64,000 nucleotides of DNA from Aquatica leii (GCA_035610365.1 CM069432.1:177987027-178051026); one strand, 5' to 3'; shown: positions 32,283 to 44,785, counted from the first letter of the stretch. The notes: generated from the sequence alone by a model not told the origin. Translations and numbers: made by a program.

Positions 32283-34660
32283 CAGCAACAGAGATAGTCA
32301 GAATTAGAAAGTGGAAGGGGGAGAAAACAGGATGGAAAAAATGGTGGGATAGAGAATGCAAGGAGGCAAAGAAAAACGCAAGGAGAGCATTAAGACAGTG
32401 GAAAAAAGGGAGGAAAGAAAAAGAAGAATACAAAGAAGCAGTAAAAATATACAAGAAAACATGCGAGAGAAAGAAGGAAGAAAGCAAAAAGAAACAAGAG
32501 GAGCAGATCAAAGGAATAAAAACGGAAAAAGATGTATGGAAGTACCTAAAGAAAGAAAAAAAAAAAACATGACGACAAAGGGAATACAAATTAAAGAATG
32601 GGAGATATATTTTAGGAACATTTTGGGAGGGGAAGAACAAAATCAGAAAACAGAAGAAAGAAAAGACGCGGTAGTAAGACGGGAAGAAGGAGACGGAGAT
32701 AGAATAAATGAAGAAGAAGTAATAGGGGCAATAAAGAAGATAAAAAAAGGAAAGGCGGCAGGAGAGGATGGGATACAAGGCGAAGAGTGGATATACGAGG
32801 AAGAAAGTGTAGCAAAAAGGATGACGGAAATGCTAAACAAAATATGGAAAGGGGAAGGATTCCCGGAGAGATTGAGAGAGGGAATAATATGCCCAATCCA
32901 TAAAAAAGGCAAAAAAAATAAAGTCAAGAATTACAGAGGGCTAACATTGTTAAACACGGCATACAAATTATATGCGACAGTACTACAAGGAAGACTACAG
33001 AAGGAAATAGAGGAAAGAGGTTTGATACCAGACGGACAAGCGGGATTCAGAAAAGGAAGAAGAGCGATAGACAACATATATATATACTTAAACACTTGGC
33101 AAATAAAGAACTAGAAAAAAAATGGGAAAATGGTGACACTATTCGTAGATCTAAAAGCTGCTTTTGACAATAGGGAAAAGCTGTGGAAATACATGAAGAG
33201 AAAAAAAATCAATGAAAGATTAATACAAAGAATAGAGGAAATCTACGAAGAAAGGAGGAGCTGGGTTAAAGTGAATGGGGAGGAGAGCGAGAAATTCATC
33301 ACAAAGAGAGGGTTGAGACAGGGATGTCCACTGAGCCCAAGCCTGTTCTCAGTATATACGGAGGATCTGGAAGAGACAACAGACAGGAGGGATAGTGGTA
33401 GAGAAAGCGAAGGTATGGTCGTTAGCGTATGCGGATGACATAGTGTTGGCGGCTAAGGATAAAAGGGAAATGAAAGAGATGATAAAAACGCTGGAAAAAT
33501 ACATGAAAAAAAAAGAAATGGAAGTGAACACGGAGAAAACAAAAATAATGGTATTTAGAAAAGGAGGGAGGTAAAGAAAAAGAGAGGAGTGGAAATGGAG
33601 TGATGAGGAAGTGCAACAAGTGAAGGAATTTACATACCTGGGCTACACAATGAAACAGGATAATAAGGAGGGAGAACACATAAAGGAAAGAGTGAGGAAA
33701 GGAAACAAGTTAATAGGACAAGTGTGGGGTGTGGGGGAAAGAGTGTTTGAGATGGATATAGAAAAAAGAAAGCTGTTGTTTAAAAAGTTAATAAAGGGGG
33801 TGGTAATGTATGGAGCGGAAATATGGGGCTGGAAGGAGTGAAGGGAGGTACAAGGGCTACAGGAAAATACTGGAGAAGGGTTTTGGGACTGGACAGAGAT
33901 ACACCGGGGTATATTGTGAGAAAGGAAGTACAGGTAGCAAAAATAAGAGTAGAGACAGGAAAAAGGGCCATAAAATACGAGGAAGAACTGAGAGAAAGAA
34001 CAGAATGCAAAATACTTTAAGAATGTTGGAAAGAGATAAAGGGAGGGAAAGTGAAGTACGGGCAGGAGGGCAGAGAAGACTATTACAAAAGAAACGGGTA
34101 CGCGAGAGAAGAAGTGGAGAGATTAAAAGAAGAGGGAGTAGGGGTAAGGAAAGAAATAATAAGGAGAGATAGGGACATCGAAAAACAAGAAAGATGGACA
34201 AAGATAAAAGAGAGCAGATATAATAGGAATTATAATATATCAAGGGTGAAGGGGTGCCAGAATATTTAAAGAATATAGAGAATAAAAGCAACAAAAAGAA
34301 AAAAATGATAGCACGGTTCAGATGTGGCAACGAGGAGTTAGGGAACAAATATTGGAAAAAAGAAGAAAAGATGTGCAGACTATGTGGAGAAGAGACGGAG
34401 GACCTTAACCACATGAGAGAGAAATGCAGCGAATTAAGAAAAGAGGTTATGAAAATAGAGGAAATCTTAGACGAAAACGGAAATGGAGCGGAGTGGATGG
34501 AAGAAGTATGGAGAAGGAGGAAAAAGTTAAGAGGAGAGGAAGGATAAGGAAATGTATTTAAAAAAAAATGTAAATAGAATGTAAATATAGAATGTAGGGT
34601 AACAGCACGAACTAATTTGTAAGCGAAGGCAACAAATAAAGTTAAAGTTATTACAACAGA
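32283..34660 (+). mobile_element. 5'-truncated non-LTR retrotransposon (LINE) with purine-rich coding strand
   Basis: The insertion starts abruptly at about 32283 in the middle of ORF2 and ends after a short 3' UTR with AATAAAGTTAAAGTTATTAC near 34635-34660. The coding strand is overwhelmingly A+G for more than 2.2 kb, while the flanks are A+T-rich but strand-balanced. No TSD was resolved. 5' truncation is normal for target-primed insertion. Confidence 0.85.
32303..34547 (+). pseudogene. LINE ORF2: reverse transcriptase and C-terminal zinc finger, frameshifted
   Basis: Blocks in order are WWDRECKEAKKNARRALRQW (about 32330), an (A)12 tract at about 32555-32566 where the frame changes, then GKAAGEDGIQGEEW, IICPIHKKGKKNKVKNYRG (RT motif 1), DGQAGFRKGRR, LFVDLKAAFDN (catalytic Asp, 33136), GLRQGCPLSPSLF, YADDIVLAA (catalytic YADD, about 33430), FTYLGYTM and LERLQGKYWRR-like text. 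The C-terminal knuckle is CRLCGEETEDLNHMREKC (CX2CX8HX4C, about 34375), and the frame ends at 34545-34547. At least five frameshifts or stops occur. The clade could not be fixed; R1/Jockey-like is possible. Confidence 0.85.
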
Positions 34661-34960
34661 GTTTTTCAACGACCAAAAGGCATAAGCTGTGATAAAATAA
34701 AACTTAAACAAAATTGATGTATTTATATTGACACTTAAACGAGAATGTTATTTTTATTACATTATATTAACAAATATATTTACATTTCAATTATTAAAAT
34801 TAAAAAGTATTGTGTATAATCTTTTTAATTGGTACTTTGTTTTGCTTATTTAAAATACGTCTTAAATGTGTTTAAATCTAACTTTTAAAAACACGCGTGT
34901 TTTAAAGTTACTAAAGCTACACGAACAATCCAAGAAACGTAAAGTCTAAATGTCAAGTTT

Positions 34961-35780
34961 TTAAGTATTGATCTGACAGCAGTACTTATTCGTAATGGCA
35001 TTCACAATAATATTTGAAACATTTTTCTTATTTATATTGCTCTCTTCAACGTAATCAGTCGCCACAGCTGCCAATTTCAATCCTACTTGTCGTTGATTGA
35101 TTTGATTTATCATCATACCATTATTTGCTATAATGGTAGTGGACATACGTCAAAACGGATATCTCGTTTATTTCTCAGAATCGTCCAATTTAAGATAACG
35201 TACAATTTGCAAGAGAAATTATCCAAATGTATTAATACCAACTACTTTATTGGTGCACTTTCCCTTATCATACCGTAAGAAAACTTGATCTGTACTTACA
35301 TTTTGGAGGCGCAATAATAAATATCGCTTCATCAAACGCAGATGGCTAATTCCATCACTGTCGGCAGAAGTAAAAGGTCGAGTTTTCACTATCTTGTATG
35401 ATTGAATACTAATAAACAATACGATTCCTTCTTCCTTGATGTCATGTAAGCACAAATCGTAATATTCACATCTTTTACAAGTGCCAAAGATACTGCAAAT
35501 AGTTACCACTTTCAAAAAATAATATATCAGGTTCATCTGTAAAAAACTTCCGCTTTGTTTATTCTCAACATATTTTGCAATTTCAAATGAATAGTTTACA
35601 TAGTCGACGCCTTCTGCTCTGACCATTTTCTGAAGATAAGCAAGTACAACAGTTTATCTGTATATGTTACTTTTTGTTCTTTTATCTATCTGACAAATTT
35701 GTATTCTTTGTATAACTGCGATTACGATTTATTCTTTAAGTAATCTAATTTGGAACTCATTTTGAAGCAACATAGAACCA
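34961..35780 (-). pseudogene. Crypton-type tyrosine recombinase, decayed
   Basis: Minus-strand blocks are an LYKEYKFVR-like N-terminus (about 35730), GTCKRCEYYDLCLHDI (catalytic Arg box, about 35480), RFFVYY-like VFLRYDKGKCTNKVVGINTFG (about 35240), then IANNGMMINQIN and AAVATDYVEESNINKKNVSN, whose Tyr is the expected nucleophile. 34961-35626 is one frame broken by three stops at about 35216, 35159 and 35174. The HxxR box has become YxxStop, so two of the catalytic positions are lost. This family of intron-bearing recombinase genes is common in insect genomes. No terminal repeats were found. Confidence 0.75.
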
Positions 35781-37508
35781 GTAACAACTGCGCCGTCGTG
35801 TTCGAAGAATCGTCTGTGTTTTGAAGACCTTAATATCTGCTTATACTTTAATATACTATTTTTTATTTATAGGGTTATTCCATTTAAGATAAAAATTACA
35901 TAAAAACGTCAAAATTAGAACCTCGCATTTATATATGGGCGTCCATACAAAATTTTCCAAGGGAAGGCAAACTACCCTCTAGTCCAAGTACAGTGTAGGG
36001 TCTGGAGCACAGGAAATAGCTGATAATCATGAGTTAGAGCGGGGAATCCCTGTTTCTTAGTACGGGTGCCCATGTCTATAAATTCCTAATTTTGTTTGAC
36101 CAGTGTGCGAATATCTGCTCTTAAAAATGATTTCAAATAGTTTACATTCGGTAGTGCTCGTAGAGATAGTATTATACACACAAGGTAATAGTTGTATTGC
36201 GTCAAGGAGACAACATAAGTTGATTTGCAAACGTTTTTGTAATAAGATCTTTTTATTGGAAGGTTTGCCTAATAAATAGTGTTGAATCATTTTAGCAGAC
36301 ACGTTTGGTGACAACAATGCAACGTCATTGAAGAACACAAGTCGTTTTATGCTTGTCATAATCTGCTGACGAATTATCTTGTTCTTCCATTTTTTTTGCT
36401 ATTAATAACATTTATATCACAAGTTGTTGATTTATCGGTTTTATTCTGTAATCGTTCTTCAGTTTTGTCAAAATTCTATCGAGTTTATATTCTGTTTTAG
36501 TTGGCTCATTATTTTTTTCAGATGCACATTTTGTTTTGGTCGGCTCATCAGTTATGCATATATTTGATCATGTGCCCTTCGGTAAATTGGCCATTGGTTT
36601 TTGGTTTCAACTATTTTCTTTGTTAGATTCGGCTGGATGTTATCTTATGGTTTAACGTGCTATGCAATTTTCAGTCATTAAAATACTAATGTTAAAACTA
36701 GAAATCACAAAAAATTATTGTAGACAGAAAAAAAATGTCAATATTTCGAACAGTAAAACCACAGTTTGCATAAATTTTCGTTTCTTACGAAATAATTTTT
36801 TCAGTGAGTAAAACTACTAATAAAAGAAAGTCATTTATTAATAAATTGATTTTAAAGTACAGCGAGACACTTTTTTGTTGGTAATAAAAAAGCATGTAAA
36901 CAATAAGATACAGAACATAATTTATCCATAGTCAGATCGTAAGTGTTCAAGTGTGGCAATGAAACGAGAGCAAATGGACGAAGAATTCGATCCTTCTACC
37001 CATCAAAGCAAATAAAAAAAAATAAATAAAAAGTCGCCAGACAATAGTTAAGCATGAATGATCTTTGGTTGGAGAATTAACAGAATTAAATGCTAAGTTA
37101 TATATAAAATTCCAAAATATTTACTAGGCATCTTTGTTCTACGTCGGTAGTTTTAATCAGAAACACCTAAATTTTATGGCTTGGAACTTTTGTTTTAGTT
37201 TCTTCAAAGTTGTACTAAATAGTTCTGGAATTTAATTTTGTCTTATTGTGGATTAGTCAGTAATATTTTGTTTGTTATACTTTTCCAAAAGCTTACATAA
37301 TAATTTATTTTTTAATTTTGCTAATGGTGTATCGGCGCTAAAAAAAAGTGTACACAACTCTTCAGTAAATTTTGAACGTTTGACTGGTTTTCGCCTATTT
37401 CGTAATTAGAGCTTGTGCTTTATTTTGATTTTTTTAATTTTCATTATTTACGTGTTTTCCACTGTTCAAATGCTGAAACACTTGAAACTTTTGCTTGAAA
37501 GTACAATT
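35781..37508. other. Spacer with one unassigned minus-strand ORF
   Basis: A 100-codon minus-strand frame at 36057-36359 has ordinary protein-like composition but no motif I recognise; it may be a fragment of the neighbouring mobile element. Nothing else is supported. Confidence 0.3.
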
Positions 37509-38207
37509 TACCGGCGTGAAGTTAGCCACGGATCTAGCCATAGAAATTCGTTTTGAAGTTAATGTCATTATAAAGTTTTTAACATTGTCAAAATAAAGTT
37601 ACTATATAAATATACGCCATAAACATGATTTATTATAATTTTATATAATTCTTATTAAAAATAATATAAATGATTTCAATAAACATGTAATTGTAATAGT
37701 GCGATTTTTACAAAGATAGTCATTTTTCTGCAAATTTGTTTATAACTAGATTGAACAATTAATAACAACATCTTAAAAAATTACGATGAGGTTATTTCTT
37801 AAAAGAAAGTTATTTTACGTCGAATTCATTCCAACGCTCAGCTTACATTCCCACATTCACAAAGATAGTCATTTTTGATTTTTCTAACTTTTTTTTAAGA
37901 CACAGCTTCATCGTAACTTTTTAATATGATGTTATTAATTGTTCAATCTAGTTATAAACAAATTTGCAGAAAAATCAGAAATGACTATCTTTGTAAAAAT
38001 CGCACTATTACAATTACATGTTTAAATACATGTTTATTGAAATGATTTATATTATTTTTATTAAAAATTATATAAAATTATAATAAATCATGTTTATGGC
38101 GTAATTTATAGTATAGTAACTTTAATTTGGAAATGTTTAAAAGCTTTATGGCATTAACTTCAAAACGAATTTCTATGGCTACATCCGTGGCTAACTTCAC
38201 AACGGTG
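37509..38207. mobile_element. 0.7-kb foldback MITE with 8-bp TSD
   Basis: Almost the whole element is one inverted repeat centred near 37860. Outer arms read CGTGAAGTTAGCCACGGAT and, inverted, ATCCGTGGCTAACTTCAC. Inner arms share CATAAACATGATTTATTATA and GCAAATTTGTTTATAACTAG. TACAATTT occurs directly at both sides (37502-37509 and 38208-38215; one base may belong to the element). No ORF. A transcript would form a hairpin of about 330 bp. Confidence 0.85.
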
Positions 38208-38479
38208 TACAATTTTGTTAATAAGTATTCAATTTATTTTAATTACCGGCTTATTGATTAACTTGTTTGCGTATCGATTGCATTAAAATTTAACACATTT
38301 TTAAAAGATAGTGATTTTTTTCTTTGTTCATATTTGATCTAATTATTGTCATTTACTTGTTCATTGTTAATTTTCAACTAATTACAAAAAAATTGTATAT
38401 TTTTAATGTGGCAACAGTGACAAAAATAAAATTTTAGATAATAACGTTTTGTATTTTAAAGCTACTAAAAATTAAGGTC

Positions 38480-38750
38480 TCTATTTATTTTTGTGTTGAT
38501 TATTGACTGTTGACAACTACCACAACCACCAAACAAAACGCTTAATTTTTAATTTGAAATTAATTTTTTTATCTATTGATAACATTAAAAGAGTTTTAAA
38601 AATTATATTAGCGGAAAAATTTGTAGTATATAAACTACGGTTGAGAAGTTATTATAGTCTTCGCAACTTAAATCGCAAGACTCGATTATTACAGCCAGAG
38701 TTACAATAATGCACGTTTCAATCTTGGTATTTAATATACTATTAGTTTGC
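38480..38750 (+). repeat. Partial copy of the 27.5-28.0 kb repeat family
   Basis: Shares TTTTTAATTTGAAATTAA, ACCACGGTTGAGAAG-like (here ACTACGGTTGAGAAGTTATT) and TTAATATACTATTAG with 27650-27835. The palindrome is present but less perfect. Confidence 0.6.
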
Positions 38751-40961
38751 CATTGAAATCAGTATTTTCCGTTATCACAAACATGATAATTATTAGATAG
38801 ATATGTGTTATAAAAGTGTATTTACTATTTGCGTGATCCTTCTTTTTTCATAAAACCGAGTAACAACTTTCATATTAGTAAAAATTTTTATTAAGTAAGT
38901 AAAAACAATCTTCTTGTCTTAACTGAGAACATATTAACTCTTTTTTGTAAAAAGATTTTGGGTCACTTCGAGACTATTTAAGTTCTATAATTGATACGGA
39001 CAATATGTAACATTTAAAATCACAACTAAAATAGCAAGCAAAACACTTCATAATAAAGTAAAAGAACAAAATACAATTTCTAACTTGTAGACACAGTAAT
39101 TTAGAATCACGAATAATATCACTAAATTCTATATAATACTGAAAAAAATATATTGAACTATAAAAAAGAGATTATAAAGTAGATTAATTAAGCTTTGATT
39201 TTTGAGAAGAAACTTGTAAAAACACCAATACAAGAAGTATAAACAGTACGGTAATAAAAACGATTATAACTTTTACCATTGCAACGGTATATCGCTTGCT
39301 GTCGCTAAAGGCGATGGAATCTTAATTTGAATCGTTATTACTTTTAAATATTTACTTGCAAATAAAATTTAAACAAAAATGTATTAGAGTATGGCAAAGT
39401 ATTTTTTTTATTATTTGTCCTAAATCAGGTTCGATAATATAGAACAAGTATCAGAATCCGAATAAAGTGTTGATGCATCTTTTAAGATTACAGAACAATT
39501 TTGTTGGTAATTCTTTAACGCTCAAGCTGTAACTCTAAATTTATAAACTTTATTCATTTTGTTTTTTCCGGTTTTTGCTAATTTACAATATGTATTTATG
39601 TATGTATCATTTTAGCGCAATATCTTTACTGTTATTAGAACCGGAACAAGGTGATATTCTTAATTTATTATTGTCTTCATAATCCATCCGTAATTTAATG
39701 GTTAACTTTTTTTATATGCGTTTAAAAAGCTGTTCGCTGACAAATAAATAGTGTTATCTTGTTTAGTATTCAGTTTTAATACATATTTTTATCAAAAGTT
39801 TTCGTATTCAAATTTTTTGTATTCAACATTTTCTAATAATTAAGATCGATTTTGTTGCAATTTTGTAGTTTAGTATACAAGTATTTTTGTGAAACGAGTA
39901 ATCATTAAGTATATCTTTCAAACTAGTTGGAATTATTTTTTATTTGATTGATTTTTTTTAGAACCAGTCTAAAATAAAATTGTTTTTATACTGATGAGTA
40001 AACTAATTGTGATTATGGTAAATATTTTTATTTTATATTAATTTTAATCGTATAATTTAAATACTCTAAAGCTATTGTTTTAGTTGTAAAATGAAATATT
40101 ATAGCTGAATTTGCTTGAATATGTTTTTGTTGTCGCTGATTGATAATTTAATTTTATTAATGGGTTAAATACATAACATTTTATTTTGTATCAGTTAGAA
40201 CATATCAAACCTGGAACACGGTTTTGTTTCGCCACATCATCAAAAGATATCGACGCTTTCTGCTATTTCGAGAAATAAATTAATCCTAGTTTATTTAATA
40301 CGTAGTTTTATCGGTTGTAAGACTTTAGATTCATATTACGTTCTGCGGACAAAACCTCTCTAAAATACATTTGTCGAAATAATTTTCTGCATTAGAGGTT
40401 TCTAGGTGTACGAAGTTAAATTTACTTGGTGTTATGAAGTTGGTCATTATACAGGTACGAAGTTCAAACCGTATTTTCATATTAATCTCGTCATATTAAA
40501 ATGCATATTAATTTTAATGCGTTCTAAAGAAGTACGTGACGTGTCTAAGTACCTACTGTACGAGATAATGAGAAAAAGTACTATATTACTTATACAAATT
40601 TATACTCAACTATGTTAGAATGTGAGCAAAAGTTGTATTGTAAATTAGTTGTAAAAAATGTATTTTTCGGTTTAATATCGAGCTATTTCTGTTGACATGT
40701 ACATTATACAGTATCTAATTTAAGTTAAGCTTTTACTTCATTATAATTTTTTTCATAAGCTTCAGTCTTTTTTTTCTGTACTGTAGTTGTACTGAGACAA
40801 AGTACCTATTTGTTATGATAACTAAATGTTATTGACGTGTAGTAATAGTATCACTTTAGTTTGATTTAATATTTTAGTTCGAGGAAACTACATTGGAACT
40901 ACTTTCTTAGACTCAAGAAGGTTACACAGAAGATTAAAAAAATATAAGATGTCATTTTTAC
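38751..40961. other. Non-coding spacer
   Basis: No gene or element is supported. The 70-codon frame at 40406-40618 has no recognisable features. Confidence 0.5.
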
Positions 40962-41610
40962 TTTCCTATAAGGAAAGTATAGCGATCGCAATTTTTTTTC
41001 AAAAAATTTTTTTTGAAGAATTTTACGTTTCCAGGTCTCCTGAATCAGAAAAACGTATGTTTGACAAAAAAAATTGGGCGTCTGTGTGTGTCTGTGTGTA
41101 ACGTTGTACCCACGATAACTCTCGAACCAAAAGTCCTAGTAACTTGAAATTTGGTATAGAGCTGGATTTTCATATTCTCTCGGGTTTATCAAAACATAGA
41201 TCTGATAAAGATACTGGAAGTAGGTGTATCCGCCATTTTGAACAGTTTTTCTTATATAATTTTGTATGATTGTAAATTATTCGAATTATTTTTACAGTTT
41301 CTTATAAAGATAATTCTTCCTAACAATTTATTCAAATAATTTTTTTTAACATTAATAGTTTATTAAATATTTAATTTATAATTTAAAGTGATTTCTATTA
41401 TATAATCTAGGTTCGAATCCTGCCTGCGACGATTTTTTTTTAGAAAAAATAAATAGCCGGTTGCACAAGTCTGGTTAATTGGCGATTTACTAATCGTTTT
41501 TAATACAAACATATCACTTCAAAGTGGTTTTATGGCAACATAACCTTATAAAAATACATTTCGTCATTATTCCTTATAGGAAAGTCGTGTGGTGGCCACA
41601 CCAGTTTTTT
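40962..41610 (+). repeat. Short dispersed element, copy B (longest plus-strand copy)
   Basis: Starts CTTTCCTATAAGGAAAGTAT and ends CTTATAGGAAAGTCGTGTGG followed by the palindrome TGGTGGCCACACCA. The interior has CGATAACTCTCGAACCAAAA and, at about 41411-41435, GGTTCGAATCC followed by TGCCTGCGACG, which looks like a tRNA T-arm and acceptor 3' strand (RNA polymerase III B box). No A box was found. Confidence 0.75.
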
Positions 41611-42072
41611 TGTTTAAAGAGAAAATAGAAGTAGGTTTTTTTAAATTGATTATATCTTTTGACAATATTAGGCGATATGTATTTTTGTAGCTAAAGTTCT
41701 AGAATCAAGCTTTAAGCAGTTTCTTGCTATACATTTGTTAACTGCACTTTAATAATGACAAATAAAGACATACATAAACTTAATACATTTTAATAAAAAC
41801 TTCGAAAAACGAATTATATTATTATATATTATAATTAAAAAAATAAATAACTTGCTGCATAAAAAGAACAGTCCACTACTATAGTAATTTTTAGATACTC
41901 AAAAAATTAATAGATATTCAAATAAAAAGAAATCTACAATAGGTTTATATTTAAAGTATTTGACTGTAATATTTACAAGAAACCAGTTAACTGTAGTAGT
42001 TTCTTATTTAAAACCTAATATCTAGTCAAATCTTGTTCTAACAACTCATGAAAAAAAAATTTAGTTACTAGT
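41611..42072. other. Non-coding spacer
   Basis: Nothing supported. Confidence 0.5.
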
Positions 42073-42583
42073 CAGTGGCGGCTCGTGAGGTCGGGCTTAG
42101 GGTGGATACATTTTTCAAAATACTTGTAGATAATGTGAACGTTTTCAGATCTCATTCAAGCATTATGTAAGTAACTACCAAAATATTTTTGAGTGAACAA
42201 ACAAATTCCGTTGAGCAATGTATATGGCGTGCAGAAACTGTTTTTCTTATTTTCTAATTTAAATGTTTCAAGTTAGTACCTCCATACTGACCTCGTTAGT
42301 TTTATTGGCTTCATCGGAATAAAACAATAAACTTGGGAAACAAAACAAGACATTTATCGTAGCATATCCACATGCATACTTATTCTTATTATAAACTGCA
42401 CTAGAAAAATTCTGTGTAAAAAATTACGTTTTGCAGTTTTATTTGCTTGATTTAATTCTAAATTTGAACTTGGCTTTCCGAGCGATTTTATTTCAACCTT
42501 TTCTTGGCTTAGTTTGTACGTTTTTGTTTGTTTGTTTGTTTTTTGTTTTAATGAACATCGAGGGCCCTTACTAACCGCCACTG
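42073..42583. mobile_element. 511-bp hAT MITE with 7/8 TSD
   Basis: The left end CAGTGGCGGCTCGTGAGG and the right end, inverted, CAGTGGCGGTTAGTAAGG form TIRs. The flanks are TTACTAGT (42065-42072) and CTACTAGT (42584-42591). The subterminal GGGCTTAGGGTGG resembles that of the hAT at 14569 (GGGCTTAGGGCGG), so that family could have mobilised it. Part of the interior is repeated at 48450-48640. Confidence 0.82.
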
Positions 42584-42636
42584 CTACTAGTACACTTTAG
42601 TTTCCAACTACTTTGACAATTTTATTAGCCTAACAA

Positions 42637-43245
42637 CACTGGTGTGGTCACCACACGACTTTCTTATAAGGGACGATAAAGGAATGTCTACATATTTTTT
42701 TAAAGTTATGTAGTCACATAAACATTTTGAAGTGATATGTACACCTGTGTATTGATTTTCTAGCATGCTATAATTTTTTTGAAATATTTCTCCTTGATTT
42801 CATTAAGATCATATCTACTAACCTTTATATTTGTGCGTCTCGATATTACTTACCCCTTTAGTAAGTAAAAAAAAATCGTCGCAGGCAGGATTCAAAAGTA
42901 TATTGTATTTGTGAATTCATTTTAAATTACAAATTGAATATTTAATAAACTGTTAATGCTAGAAATTTTTATATTTGAATAAATTATTAGGGAAAATTAT
43001 CTCGATAAGAAACTGTAAAAATAATTCAAAGAATTTACATCCGTACAAAATTATATAAGAAATACTGTTAAAAATAGCGGATATACCCACTTCCGGTTAC
43101 TTTATCAAACCCATCTTTTGACAAAGCAGAGAGAATATAAAAAGCCTGCTTTATACCAAATTTCAAGTTACTAGGACTTTTGGTTCGAGAGTTATCGTGG
43201 GTACATCCAAAGATAATTTAAATAAGATGCAGCCCTCCGTATATA
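42637..43245 (-). repeat. Short dispersed element, copy C
   Basis: Inverted relative to copy B. Begins with GGTGTGGTCACCACACGAC and ACTTTCTTATAAGG, contains the ATCGTCGCAGGCAGGATTC (tRNA-like) segment, and breaks off after TCGTGGGTACATC at about 43208. Confidence 0.72.
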
Positions 43246-43317
43246 AACAAGTCAAAAGAATATAGAAAAAAATTGTTATTTTTGAACGTATCGTGCTTTC
43301 CCTTCAAGATATGATTT

Positions 43318-43815
43318 TTTTTCTAAAAGAAATCGTCGCAGACAGGATTCGAACCTAGGATTAGATATGGAATTCACTTTAAATTATAAATCAAATATCT
43401 AATAAATTGTTAATGTTAAAAAACATTTTTATTTAAATAAATTGTTAGGAAGAATGAACTCTATAAGAAACTGTAAAAATAATTCGAATAATTTACATAC
43501 CTACAAAATTATACAAGAAAAACTGTTAGAAATGGCAGATACACCCACTTTCGATTTCTTTATCAGACCCATGTTTTGATAGAACCGAGAAAATATGAAA
43601 TGCCAGTTTCATACCAAATTTCAAGTTACTAAGACTTTTGGTTCGAGAGATATCGTGGGTACATCGTTACACACAGACACATACACAGACACCCCAAAAT
43701 TTGTTTGTCAAAAATACATTTTTCTGATTCAGGAGACCTTGAAACGTAAAATTATGCAATAAACATTTCTTGAAAAAAAATTGTGATCGCCATACTTTCC
43801 TTATAGGGAAGTAAA
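43318..43815 (-). repeat. Short dispersed element, copy D
   Basis: Same orientation as copy C. Starts with AATCGTCGCAGACAGGATTC then GAACC (tRNA-like segment on the minus strand) and ends with ATACTTTCCTTATAGGGAAGT. It contains an (AC)n run matching the (GT)n of copies A and B. Confidence 0.75.
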
Positions 43816-44785
43816 AATGGGAACAAAACAAAGTAAATGTGGTCAAATATGTACATTTTTTAGTTTGAATGCTTTCAAATTACAGTGTCTAATTAAACTG
43901 GCTAAGCATAGAGCATTAATTTAAAATACGTATTTGTTTAAAAAACACTATGGCTGGTTTATAATCTTGAACAAAAAAAAATCTGTGACGAAATGTTTTC
44001 CTGTTTATATTTATCTAGTACATTGCAGTTTTGAATGAGTATTAATGTAAGATTTAATTATAAGCGGATACAGATAGCTAAAGATAAGTTAAAGTGCAAT
44101 TACATTAGACCACTATTTATAATTTAAACAAACATTGAATTTTATAACAGTTTATTTTACAATCTTTTTCGTGCAACTTTCTTATTAATTTTACTTTATT
44201 AGCTCGATTCTAATATGTCATTCTATTAAATACAAATATCAAGAAATGGTGGGAATTTATTATAACACTAAATTTTAAAAATATTAAAGCAAATATTAAC
44301 ACGTATGCCCGGTTGCATAACTATGTTGTTAGCTGACGTTGTTTACTAAATTGTACAATGGATTTGACAATGTTGTCAGCAAAATAATTGATTTCGGGAC
44401 CAATGACAACACTTAATCTGACATTTTCCTCTCGGACGATTGCGCACCCATATAAAAAAGATATGATTTTATTGAATGATACTTAAACTTAACTTAAAAA
44501 TATTTTTGTATATACAAAGTGATCAAATTTAGAGCACTGATTCAAACATGCTTTTTAAATAGAACTTTGTGTTAACGCATTAAGTATTTAATATAAGTAC
44601 CTAGTTTCAAATAATCTTTTACATAAAAAATAATAGCAATTATAATCTACAATTTTTACACAGAAGACCGGCGTTTAAATATCAGTTTTTAAAATTGCCC
44701 GTTTTTAATTAAAATATACCGTGTGATTGATGTATGCCGGATGTAAATTCACTACTTTTTTTTTATATGACACGCTTTATACAGC
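43816..44785. other. Non-coding spacer
   Basis: No gene is supported. CCCGGTTGCATAAC near 44310 and CCGGTTGCACAAG near 41457 are short shared motifs of unknown meaning. Confidence 0.45.

Noticed and set aside
32242-32927. Long minus-strand ORFs rich in Ser, Phe and Leu
   Set aside because: They are the complement of the purine-rich LINE coding strand; the plus strand carries the RT motifs.
33857-34711. 284-codon minus-strand ORF
   Set aside because: Antisense to the LINE C-terminal region. Its Ser/Leu/Phe-rich composition results from the purine skew of the other strand.
40215-40250. Minus-strand TGATGATGTGGCGAAAC as a hammerhead core
   Set aside because: The first C is missing and there is no stem II between the two conserved boxes.
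41405-41440. A tRNA gene
   Set aside because: Only the T-arm/acceptor-like 3' part is present; there is no A box, D arm or anticodon arm, and the segment is repeated within a dispersed element.
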